Shown piece by piece: positions 25,367-36,043 of a stretch of 64,000 nt of DNA. The stretch covers positions 88,902,007-88,966,006 of the forward strand of contig NC_089978.1 in NCBI RefSeq assembly GCF_036417845.1, written 5' to 3'. Position numbers and translations under genes: made by a program. This DNA is from Apteryx mantelli. Lineage: Eukaryota > Chordata > Aves > Apterygiformes > Apterygidae. The notes beneath the pieces were generated by a model. It ran no database searches. It worked only from the letters and a program-made list of their open reading frames with translations, and had not been told where the DNA came from. Positions within the stretch are counted from its first letter, which is position 1; each line of letters starts with the position of its first letter.

Positions 25367-27154
25367 TTAGCAGCTTGCCTGCTTCTTTTGTTGGGTGTCG
25401 CTGTCCTGTTCATCAGCTGCTTCGGAGAGCTGCAGCACTGCACACTGCAGTCCCCACCAAGGCAAGGGAGCTTTGCAGATCTCTTCCCAGCCGTCATTGT
25501 CGATATCGTAGCCAACCACATCTTGAGTGGGGACTTCCCGTGAGTCTTGCCATTTCTTTCCCCCAATAAGAAGTGCAGTTTCTTCTACAACTGCCAGGCC
25601 ATAGCAAAATCGATCATAGGTCAATGGCCTTAAACGAGTCCATTGGTTTTGATCAGGGTCATATCTTTCTATTTCAGAGAATGGTTCATATAATCCTAAA
25701 AATGTGAATATGGCTTCTCTGATTGTTGCCATCTGGTGCCCAAACCGAGCAATGCTCATGGGGGCTTGTTTCATCCACTGCCCTTCGAGCGAGCTCAGCG
25801 AATATACCTCCTTACTTGTGCTGGCTTGATCTGTGCATTTGCCGCCTGAGATGTATACAGTATTCTTGCAAATGGCACTGGCATGGCCATGTATCTTACA
25901 TGGCAATTCCCTGGCCTTCATCCATCTGTCGCTGCTGATGTCGTAGACTTCCACAGACGAATGCAGCACCCCGTTCTCACCTCTCCCACCAATGGCACAG
26001 ATATTGTTGCCTAGGACACAACAAGAAAACTGGCATCTCTTTTCCAGCATGCTAGTGATTTGTGTCCACCTGTTAAATCTTGGATCATAACGATGGACCT
26101 TGTTTGTAACTGATAAGACCTTGTCAGTTTCTGCATCTCCCGGAGCACCACCTTCTATTTCCCCGCCCAGGACATAGAGGAAGTTCCCCACCACGCACAT
26201 GCTGTGGTTCTGCACCCTGTCCTGCACCTGCGTTAGAGCTCGCCATCTGTGATTGTAAACATCGAAGGCCACCACATCAGTGACAAGCCCCTCACTTGCT
26301 GTCCCTCCCCCCAGCAGAATGATCCGAGTCTTCTGGTTCCTCAGAGTGGTGGACTTATCCTGCAGGACAGGCTGTCTGAAAACAGATGTATGGTAATTTA
26401 TTGCTTTAATGATCAAGCACTTAATACCTGCGGTGAGGGGCACCTCTGACTGTGTGTAGGTTTTCCTCAGATCTTCCACCGGGATGAGACCGTATCTTAT
26501 GTGCTCTAAAAGGCTGCTTCTGTGAGCCAGCCTGGATGTGTCCTGCTTCAGCCACATCAGCACAAGATTCAGCAAGCAGGTTTCTTTCACCATAGGGAGG
26601 TCTGTTGATTCAACCACTGCTAGCAAAGACCTGAAGTTCAGCTGAAGCAGTCCTGTAAAATCCAAGACCAGCAACTTCCAAAGATTATTGATAATGTATT
26701 TTTCTGTTGCTGCTAAGGCATCTGGAAGATAGAACTTTCTGGCGACATTGGCAGAAAAACAGCAATTTTCCAAGGTAAGATTGTTAACCAAGTACTGATT
26801 GCACAAGCCAATAGCATCAGTCACTTGCAAGTAACTTGCAGCTTCCAAGGTATCCTCCAGGCTTTCAAAAGAAAGGGGCAACAAGGAAGTGTAAATGAAA
26901 TCCAGGACATGCTGGAGACCGGTGGGAGAGACAACTTGCAGATGAATTACACTAGCTTTAGATTCTTGGGTGTAACTTTTGAACATGGCTCGAAAGTAGT
27001 CACTGGAGCATGCCAGCAAAGACTTGTGTGCAGGAAATTCGTTTTCCTTCACTTTCAGTAAAATATCACACAAAAAGCCTTCTGATCTCAAGGTCTGGTA
27101 CTGGGAGAGCACAGCATTGCAGTGTGCTTTGCAGTAGGACAGGAAGTAACTCAT
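25367..27154 (-). CDS. KLHL34: Kelch-like protein 34
   Basis: An intact single-exon gene of 595 residues. I chose the ATG at 27154 (MSYFLSYCKAH) because mammalian KLHL34 starts with the same residues and it has A at -3; the open frame runs eight codons further but only to a GTG. Order: BTB domain at about 27-125 (FLCDILLKV, FPAHKSLLACSSDYFRAMF), BACK at about 130-235 (ENCCFSANVARKF), then six kelch blades from about 278 to 575. Glycine doublets stand at 282-283, 330-331, 389-390, 437-438 and 531-532 (blade 5 has LG at 486-487), with paired tryptophans at 304, 363, 411, 460, 505 and 556. The BTB-BACK-kelch family acts as Cullin-3 ubiquitin ligase adaptors: BTB binds Cullin-3, kelch binds substrate. 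For KLHL34 itself the substrate is not known to me. Compared with the human protein (about 644 residues), the glutamate-rich insertion in the first kelch blade is missing and the tail differs. It lies tail to tail with CNKSR2, as in mammals. Confidence 0.97.
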   Translation of the reverse strand: MSYFLSYCKAHCNAVLSQYQTLRSEGFLCDILLKVKENEFPAHKSLLACSSDYFRAMFKSYTQESKASVIHLQVVSPTGLQHVLDFIYTSLLPLSFESLEDTLEAASYLQVTDAIGLCNQYLVNNLTLENCCFSANVARKFYLPDALAATEKYIINNLWKLLVLDFTGLLQLNFRSLLAVVESTDLPMVKETCLLNLVLMWLKQDTSRLAHRSSLLEHIRYGLIPVEDLRKTYTQSEVPLTAGIKCLIIKAINYHTSVFRQPVLQDKSTTLRNQKTRIILLGGGTASEGLVTDVVAFDVYNHRWRALTQVQDRVQNHSMCVVGNFLYVLGGEIEGGAPGDAETDKVLSVTNKVHRYDPRFNRWTQITSMLEKRCQFSCCVLGNNICAIGGRGENGVLHSSVEVYDISSDRWMKARELPCKIHGHASAICKNTVYISGGKCTDQASTSKEVYSLSSLEGQWMKQAPMSIARFGHQMATIREAIFTFLGLYEPFSEIERYDPDQNQWTRLRPLTYDRFCYGLAVVEETALLIGGKKWQDSREVPTQDVVGYDIDNDGWEEICKAPLPWWGLQCAVLQLSEAADEQDSDTQQKKQASC

Positions 27155-27265
27155 CGTAGATAATGCAATGCTTTCCACTTAAGTTATTAAAGTTAAAATG
27201 CAACTAGACACCAAAACAGCTGCCCTACTCAACAGCCATTGTATGAATGGCCACCAGACCTCCAG
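27155..27265 (-). other. KLHL34: KLHL34 5' UTR exon part with 3' splice acceptor
   Basis: On the minus strand, a long T tract ending CTTTTCTTTAACAG stops at 27266, 111 bases before the ATG. This is a very good 3' splice site and suggests the coding exon is preceded by at least one non-coding 5' exon. No matching donor or promoter could be fixed upstream. The UTR piece contains a minimal upstream reading frame (listed separately). Confidence 0.5.
27225..27239 (-). promoter_or_regulatory. KLHL34: four-codon uORF before KLHL34
   Basis: In the presumed 5' leader of KLHL34 an ATG at 27239 reads M-A-V-E-stop, ending 70 bases upstream of the main ATG. It has A at -3 and G at +4, a good Kozak context, so it could lower or gate translation. 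It counts only if the leader really includes this stretch. Confidence 0.4.
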
Positions 27266-29179
27266 CTGTTAAAGAAAAGCCCAACCAAAAAAAAATCAGT
27301 GTCTTGCCTGGCATAGGGGGTTTGTTAGTAGATTTGTAGTGCATTCAATGCATTCTTTCATAGAAAAAACAGCTGAATGCCATAACAGCTGTAGGACGCT
27401 TACTTTTCTCTTCTCCGTTGCTTTTGCAAGGATGAATGGTCCACGGTTGTGCTGAGCACTTGCTTGGCTGGCCATCAGGTGACAGATGAGGGAGCTAGAT
27501 GACAATCTCAACAAGTGGCACTTTGTGTCTGCTCAGCTGTCGCCCTTGACCCTTCTTTCTCCTCAGGCAGATCAAATAGATCTTCTCTGGCTGACAGTAC
27601 ATGGCTCCAAGCAGAAACAGATGAGAAGGGGACTCTGGCTTTTCTCGTTTCTTGCCCTGTCTGAGCCTTGTTTGTGTTTCAAACGTAGATAAATTTAGAT
27701 CTCACTGCCCCTGGGACGACAGCCCCCTTTTGGTCATCTTTCTGCACTCTCTGAGGAAGTCTCAGCTGAAGATCAAATCAGCACCCGGGGATTGTTACGT
27801 GATTTTCTAAACCCATAAATCCTTCGCCTGGAGGCACTAAGACAACCAAAATATCATGATTAGTCACTGGTTCAGTTGGACATGCATTTCTGGGCTCTTT
27901 GGTTCACATGATATCCCCATAACTCACAGCTACAAGAATAGCTTGCAGGCACAGCCCCTCGGCCTCCCTCCCAGGAGCCGCCTGAGGAGGGCTAGCAGTG
28001 AGGTGAGGGCCCGGGGAATGGAGCAGCTTTTACGAATGGCCTGAGCCAAAGCAGCTGACTTTGAATGACCTGCCTGGAAATCACAAGGGCAACACATTCG
28101 CACAAAGCAGCAACAAAAATAGATCTTGAGTTGTGTCATAATAAACTCGAATCTGTTTATAGGAGAGGCTTTGCATAATTGCCTTCTCGGTTACCAACCG
28201 GGAACAAACCCCTGAACTCCTGTGGACGGTCTGCAGCTGACTGGTTCAGCTTTACCACCTTCAGCTAGTCCCAATTAGAAGCACGTACACGGGGATTATC
28301 TCTGATTTTCACCTGGGGTTCTCAGGATCCAGTTACTACCAGGAATAGTAGCTCTGGGTGGGCTACATGTTCTGATCAATTAAGGTTTTTCTTTTTCCCC
28401 CGCGTAATTCTGGGTGGAGGTACTCACATATCAGTCAGGAATCTCCTTCTGACACCTTGCTTTCCAGGTCAAACATGCTCAAGGCCTGCAAAATGACAGG
28501 GTTGATAAATGCCAGACCATTTTGCTACAGCATGAGCCAACAGACATGGGGGCAGGAGAGGATCCAGCAGGACTGATAAATTTCACCCTTTGCTGAAGCC
28601 CCAGGTAAAGTTTTTTTACTGCATTTATTTATTTTTATTTATGTGATTTCATGAACTTCTACCTCGTCCTCTGTAAACAAGGGGTGTTTTGGAGCTGTTT
28701 GGATCCTGATGAGGACCATACACACTGTGCTTCCATTTTAGTAAGTGAAAACTGTCTTGATAAGCAGAATGGTTCTTACACGTGTGTTAGTCTCGAGCGG
28801 GAGGGGTTGAACAAATGCAGTTTTTTTGTTGCTGTGTAGCTTTGGAAATTGATTTCCTGCTTGAACCTGCTTTTTGTCATCACATTGGAGACCATAAATC
28901 AGGGTCTTGTTAAAAAATCATCTACCTTGCTAGCAAAATGACACATACAGACACTGGGGATGAGGTAGGAAAGAGGAGCTTTATTTCTCTTTCCCGGTGA
29001 ATTTTGTCCATGGTCCACAGTTGGGACAATTCTAAAGCATTTCAGCCCTCCGTCACCCCTTCAGCAGTCATTCATGCTGGTGATAAGGGGCCAGACCTTA
29101 AATGGTGCCATTCATAAAGATATTGTTTTGCCCAGTTTAACCCCGTTTGGTACCAGATCTCAATAACGCAAGGTGCCTA

Positions 29180-29700
29180 TAAACTTCAGCTGTTTGGAAA
29201 CAACAAGCCGGGTGCTGCGCCTGTAGCGCTTTCACCAGGAAGTTCGGCTGTGAGCGCGGCTGCACCCAGGCGCTGGGCTTTCATCACAGGCTGCAGCTTA
29301 AGAAGGGTTTCCTTCTGCAGCAGCTCTGGCATAAGCAGGTCCAGACACAGTGCCCCCTTTGCCAGCAGGCCCTGTCCTCCTTCAGCAGCGCTGGCTCTGC
29401 TGCTCTGGGGCTGGGAGCTGAGCCAGAGCCAGGAATGGATGCGGTGGTGGTGATGGGGGGCAAAATCCAAAAAGCAAGAGCAAAGAGGTCTGTGTAACCC
29501 CGATGGATCCCTCAGGCTCCCTCCCTGCACGGCCTCTCGAACAGATCCACAACTGTGACACAGAGCACAGCAGAAGCCAAGAGTGGGCCAACAGCTGGGG
29601 ATGTCACGCCTGCCCGACACACAGAGACGGGGCTGGTCCTTCATCACTGAGCCACAGCCACCAGCCCCCCAGCACTGGCCAAGCGCTTCGTGCATGGCGG
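29180..29700. promoter_or_regulatory. GC/CpG-rich patch upstream of KLHL34
   Basis: The patch is richest in CpG at 29210-29290 (GCCGGGTGCTGCGCC, GTGAGCGCGGCTGC, AGGCGCTGGG) and stays GC-rich to about 29700. Several overlapping open frames occur on both strands, including 169 codons on the minus strand, as expected from low stop-codon density. It lies 2 kb upstream of the KLHL34 ATG, so a KLHL34 promoter is possible but unproven. Confidence 0.3.
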
Positions 29701-32399
29701 TAAGCAGTGGAAGCTGGGACTGAGGACGCGTAATTCATTAAATCCTGCTTTCCCTGGATCCAGATATGTAAGAAGGGGGTCAGGGTGTGGTTTGGGAAAC
29801 TGCAATTATTGCTAGCAGCAGGCAGCATGCACTCCCCCATCAAAAGACGTATGCCCAGGCAAAGGCAATGTGCCTTTTTCCTCTCCCTCATCAAAGACAG
29901 CTCAGGCTCTGCCCGAGCTTGCATCGTTTTTTCTGGCATGTGTAAATTACTAGTACAGTACCCACCACAAGTAAGTACTGTAACTTGACAGTGGCAAAAT
30001 GAGTTTGATGTGAAAGGCTGTGTCTGTGCTTGGAGTGATGCAGCATTAGCTAAACCGGTTTTGCCTCACTTGTTCTCCAGATGAATTCTGCACACGGGCT
30101 GCAGTTTATACAGGTCAGTTGTCAGCTGATTATAGTGTGTTGTCAAAAGGAGCCTGTGCTGATTTAACTGAACTGATTTAAAGCCAGTGCCAGATAAGCA
30201 GGTCTTATAATTATATGCAGATTTGCTATGTGATTCCACCTCAGACCTACTTCATCTTCATGGCAAGTTGGCTAATAGAAATAGTAAGAATCATGATCCT
30301 TATAAAACTGTTTACTTGCCTGGAGATTTTTTTTTTTTTCCACTAGGAATTGAAATAAAGCCAAATCTTTTCCACTCCCATGCTCTGGAATGACAAAAAA
30401 AAAAAAAAGGTTATTATTATTGAAATGAGGATTCTACCTGCTCCACTTCTAGGCGGTTAGCTGTGTCTGTGGAGCCTACTGAGCCAGTATCCTCCTTCAG
30501 CCAACATGCGAATTATCTCCAGACGGCACTTCAGATCTCAGGGGGGCTATTTAATGTCCATTGGCAAGAGAACAGACGGACTAAACAGCTAACCTAGGCA
30601 CCTCAAAAACTGACCTAGTGCTAGATGGGATGTATTCAACCCATCATCTTATTTTTCTCATCCATGACTTGGAAGATCAGATCTAATGTTTGTCTCACTA
30701 CCTAGAGTTTAAATTAGGCAAACATTAGTGTTACAGTAATATGTAATTTGCTGAGAATCATTAATACATTTTTAATCATGCACCTCATTTAGACTTTAAA
30801 TTGATTTCGATTTCAGATGTTTAGTATATTTTCTGTTGAAATCATTGCTATACTACAGTAGGTAGTCTGCAATAAAAAAGAATATTCAGAGGTGCTCTGT
30901 GAAAAATGTCGGCTTCCACTCTTGCAGTTATTTTTTCATATAGAAAGCTGGAAAATGTCCTGAATTTTAATGCTATATTCAATTTAATCTCATAAGTAGG
31001 CCATCAGTTAGTAAACATTTCAATTACCATTGTAAATTTTCTCCATTATTTTTTAAGAGTAAAGGATATAAAAAAAGTTGTACAAGTACAATTAGGATCA
31101 TTAGTGACAAGTGGCTTACTACAAAATAATCATCGCAAAAATCCACAGTGAACAAGTTCTAAGCAACACTTTTTTACAGAAGAAATCAGTACAGTCCAGA
31201 GGACAAAAGAACAAATGGTTCAGATGCTTGATAATGTATTACACGAACACATAGAAGTGAGCCAACTGATGAATGTAATACTGTAGAATATAGGTTTTCT
31301 AGAAACTACTAATAAAAAGATTATGTTGATTTAAGCTGTCCTGTAAAAATCATTGTACTGAAGTCTATACTTCATCCTTGAATAATCATTTACAATAGTA
31401 TCTGGGTCAGCCCATCTATTTAAATCAAGTGATATTTAGCCTGGGAAAGCAATGTTCAACAGCAAAACAGTAAGGGACACGGGGTATAAATTTTCCTGCA
31501 GCTAAAAACGATATATGCCAAGATTGTGTTTGAGTATAAAAACACAGGAAAAGGTTTATCGACTGAGACGAGGTGGACTCAGGCCATGAGGTTTCTGTTT
31601 AGGCAGGGGAAGACTGAAGGCACACATGGTGCTGAGCTACTTGAGCACTGTCGGTGTTGTGAAGCAAAGAGGGGTGCTCGCGGGACCCTCCCGAGAGCCA
31701 AGGGAAGCAGAAAATCAGCAAGATGCTGGGTAGCACCAGGCCCATCAGAGAAGGTTGTGACTGTGAGTTAGGAGTGGTCTGCATCCAGCGACAATATTTG
31801 CAAGAAGCGGTCACTGAGTGCAAGCCTCAGTCTCCTGCTGGGGAGGAAAAGGGGGTTGGTGTGCCCAGGAGTCAGAGCAGGGATCCCAGCAAAAACCTGC
31901 TGCATAGCGACCTCTGCTAAGCCTCAGCTACATGGCGGTTTTCTCTTGTTCTGTGGAAAAATGGGAGGAAATACTATTAGCACACTTTGGTAGGGGTGCT
32001 GTGCCCCGAATGGGCTGTGCTAACACTGTGCTGCTGTGAGAAAGCAAAAGTGTGTCAAACTGCAAAAGGCGACATGAAATAAATGTGTTTCAATTAGCTT
32101 GTGCCTCATCTGTTTTCTCTCACTTCTTCTCCAGGTTCCCTTTTGTTTGCCTCCCCTGAAGACAGATGTAATTATGGCTTTTATTGCACTCTGTATGGAT
32201 AAGATATGAGCTTCCCAGACAATAAAAAATGAGTTGGGAAAGTTTGTAACTTGAGTTTCTGTTTCAGAGTCATGGCAGCAGGATGAGTCAGGCAACGCAA
32301 CTGCAGAATGGTGAAGGTGAGCAGGTAGTTTAATGAGCCCATTTCAGAACAAACATCCTAATGGCCCTCACAGAGCTGTCCTGTTTTCCACTGAAGTCA

Positions 32400-32720
32400 C
32401 CCAGGCTTGACCCGTCGGCAGGATGCAGCGTCCCACCTGGGAGGTGCGCATGCTTTTCGCAGGGAGAGAGGTTTTACCGCGCTGCCTGGGGTCCAGTTGC
32501 CTGGGCAGTCCGGCAGTGCAGGCGATGCTGCAGATGAAGCCTGTGTTTGCCCCTCCAGCAGTCAGTGCTGCCTATGCAGCGGGATATGCTGCCGTGCCTA
32601 TGCATGGGACCTGCCGCCCCCGTGCCAGAGGTGCCTTCATCGTGACCGGCCTCAGGGCTGCTCGGAGACAGACATGGCTGCTGCTCCTGAGCCATGAAGG
32701 CAAAAGTCACCCACACTGAA
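32400..32720. other. CpG-rich patch with a 98-codon ATG frame
   Basis: CpG and GC content rise sharply here. A plus-strand frame from ATG at 32423 to TGA at 32719 encodes 98 residues, with an alanine/proline-rich middle (FAPPAVSAAYAAGYAAVP). I do not recognise a family, and there is no splice or promoter evidence. The other two coding directions are also open, so composition alone can explain the frame. Confidence 0.25.
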
Positions 32721-33548
32721 GCTACTCTACTCACAGGTCACTTCTGCATATGTGGAGGCCCCCTTGCTATATAAGGAACATTTCTGACCACCATGAAAGA
32801 TGCCTGCTTCTCCAAGACCTGGTGGCTGGTAAAACCAGGGTCCCAAACTTTATTTCCTTGCTTACGTCTAGCAGGAAAAGCTGCTGCTTCTGGCTTCTTG
32901 CTGGGCTGTGTGAGCACTCAAGGCAAGACCCCTGAATCTGGCATCTCTGTCTGTGTTTAGATACTCCCCACAGCTCCCAGCTCTGCCCCTGCTGCAAAGT
33001 GTCACTGTCCACCTGACATGGTTTCTGTGCTCCTGGTGATACACGTAGCCAGTACAAAACCAGTATAACTGTGGGATCCACACTTCAGGTCAAAGAAAAT
33101 GATAAGCAAATGGGGATTGGCTCTCCTTGCTACAATGGTCTCTTAATGTGTTGTAATTAACACCGGAATTTGTTTTTATAGGGATAGCAATGCAAGAAAC
33201 AACCTGTGCTGTGGCCACAAAGGAGAAAACACAAATGATCTTTTCCTCTTTTAAAACACCATGAACGTCAAGTAACACCGAGAACCTCCATGGAGCTTGC
33301 TGCAGGTTGCAAAGGCCTCTCCAAAATCAAGGTGTGTTTGACATAAACTGGTTAGGATTCATCTCTTCAGTCCTCTTCCACTCCCTAATTCACATTGAAG
33401 CAAGTGCTTTTTAAGACACTGTTACTTAGCAACGTAAAGGTCATAGTGTAATCAGCTGCTGTTAATGCTATTACTCTTTGAGACAGTGGAGCCTGATGTC
33501 CACACTCAACTGATCACTGACAGTGTTCCTAAAATCTGGACACTACAA

Positions 33549-33572
33549 CATCATCATCATCATCATCATCAT
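33549..33572. repeat. (CAT)n microsatellite
   Basis: Eight perfect CAT units in intergenic sequence. Confidence 0.95.
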
Positions 33573-36023
33573 GTTACTTAGCGAATCCAAACTTAGCTTC
33601 CTCCAAAGCCTGTAACTCTCAGGCTCACCCCTGAGACTGAAGGCACTGTACCTGTGCCTGCTAATCCTATTTCTTTTGCTCACACAAGCACTCAGGTGTG
33701 GGAGAGGTAGCAGGTTAAGGAATTGCACCCAAGCCCTTTTACTGGGTGAAGTGCAGCTGGAATGAATCACAGGCCATGTGTGCTGAGGGATGAATGATGG
33801 ATGGCAAACGAACAAAGTTTATAGAGGACTCTGTATCTTAATGACTTCTGGCTGAATAAAGTCACACGTGATGGAGTGTGGCAAAGGCACTGATGGGATG
33901 TGTTTTATTCACCCTTCTAGTCTTCATGAGTTGTTGAATGGTGGGTAATTAGCAAGACTCACAGATCATTTGTCAGGCTCTGCTCAGAGCCAGTCCATAG
34001 CGGTATGTAGTACTGATGGCCCTGCTCACTGAACAGGGAGAGAGAAGTTTCCCTCCACACTAGGAACAGCCTCTAAGTTCCACTCCTGGAAGACATTTCT
34101 GGGCTAGTTATGAGAATTGGACTGCATATGTAAAGTTTTCTTCTCCAGGCCAGAGTCTGGGGACACCATGGCTTCAGTCACCTCCTCTCTTCCTCTGGCA
34201 TGAGTTGGATGCATCCTGGACATGCATTTAAGCAATGGATTGAGGTGAGCCAAACCTACGTACTCCTCAAGAGCTCACCGTAGACACCTGAATGTGCTAT
34301 GAGCTCATTTTTATTTTTTACTTTAGAGTTTTTGTGCCAGCAACAATGCAAATACTAACTTCCTTATCAAAGTGCAAGGGCTTGTGTGCCAGAAAAAGGA
34401 AATGGTTTACTTAAACCAGCTCAAAAGGTTGTAGAGATACTGTCTTCTATTTCAGCAGGTTTATTTTGGTCTCGTTTGAATAGGTGAAGCTTTGATATAA
34501 GTGATTCTTGAACAAAACGAACACATGTATAGTCCATGCTCTGAGCCAGTATGCACCTGGCCTGGCAGTGCAGCACCATTTCCTTGACACAGTGGCAGAG
34601 TTTTTGGGGGACCTTTGGATTTTTCCTCAAATAGAAAAGTCATCACTGTATGTTGGACCTTTTATTACACCAACTAAATGAAATTGCAGACAGACAAAGA
34701 GAAAAAGCATAGGGCAGATGGACCTGAAACCTGTGTAGGCCTTTAGGAGGGGCTCAAAATGCCTGAGAGCAAAACACCTTTCCAATACTGCAAATATTCA
34801 TCTGTCCACTGGTTCCCAAGTGGCCCATCTTTTGAGGGCACTAGTTGTCCCTTGGCAGAAACAAGGGATCTGTTTCACATTAAAGATCAGATGGACCACT
34901 CCAGCCCTGTTGAAGCACTGAGCAATGCACCAGGGTAAACTGTGTGCTCTCCTGAGTGATCAGGGTTAGCCAAAGCTTCCCTCTCACCTTGACTAGCAAA
35001 ACTCCTCCTGGAGTAATGAGACAGTGCTCTTTGGGCAGAGCAGGCTGGGATGCTTCAGCAAGATGCCATCCTCCCTCCAGAAAATCCAGAGTCCTCACAC
35101 ACAATAAAATGAGTCCAGTTGCTTCCTCTTCCTCAGTTTGCAGAGGCAACACTGGCATCTAGAAACTGATCCTGACAGCAGACGTGAAAGGGGAGGATGC
35201 TAGTGAGAGCTGGAGTTAAATACGAAATGTGATCAAAATGGAGTTACACAATAGTGAAAATTTGCTCTCCTACCATTGAAAGAGAGAGATTAAAAGTGAA
35301 TGTACATGCTTTAAATTGTTTTAAACGTATAAGCAATGGCATTGCTAGCACGTTTTGAAGGTAGTGCAATGAGAGCAATGCAGTTTAGGACAATGTTGAC
35401 CGCACCTGGATGGGATTGACCATAGTTTTCCTACCTTTTGTCCTCTTCCAGTGTTCCTCTTTGGACTATGGGCTAGCAAGCAAGTTACTACAAAGAAGGT
35501 TTCCTTAATTTGCACTATGAAAATGACAAATCTGGTCAAAGGAAACCTGATTTATAAAGGGTAAGTAGGTTTATATAAGTAGAGGAGTAGATAATCTCTT
35601 TGCTTGTACCTTAATTTAGCTCATGGCAATGTATGAATGTGCCTATGGCCCTGGTAAAAATAGTCAAAATTAGTAAATTAGCTTCGCAGACTAGGCCTGA
35701 TGCAGACTTTCAGCCCATCACCGTGCAGGGAGCTACTGTGCCTTCCTAGTATAGAAGTTTCATTATAGTAACTAAGCCAAAGCTTTTTGAAACAAAGATT
35801 GCATTAAGTATATTCTCCTGTACCTCCCAACATCATCATCCTAAAAGGAACCCTCACATCGTTTCCAGGGCTGGGTGATTACATTCCCTTGAAAAGAAAA
35901 TCCCTCAAGTTCAGGAGATGCCTTGAAATGGTTGTATCTACTTAGTTCTGATATCGACCAGCTGTACTTGTAAAATAACAAGTGAACTATACAAACAAAC
36001 CGTACAGCCTGATATTTTGACTA

Positions 36024-36043
36024 CTCTTGACTACGGTCAAGAG
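36024..36043. repeat. perfect 8-bp hairpin with TACG loop
   Basis: CTCTTGAC, loop TACG, then GTCAAGAG. The two arms are exact complements. As RNA this would be a C(UACG)G tetraloop, a known extra-stable type. No transcript is known here. Confidence 0.7.

Noticed and set aside
27155..27178. Earlier start of KLHL34 at a GTG eight codons upstream
   Set aside because: Vertebrate genes start at ATG, and the ATG at 27154 matches the conserved KLHL34 N-terminus.
29186..29695. 169-codon minus-strand ATG frame
   Set aside because: It is long because the patch is GC-rich. Several other frames on both strands are open at the same place, and the protein is cysteine/leucine-rich without a recognisable domain.
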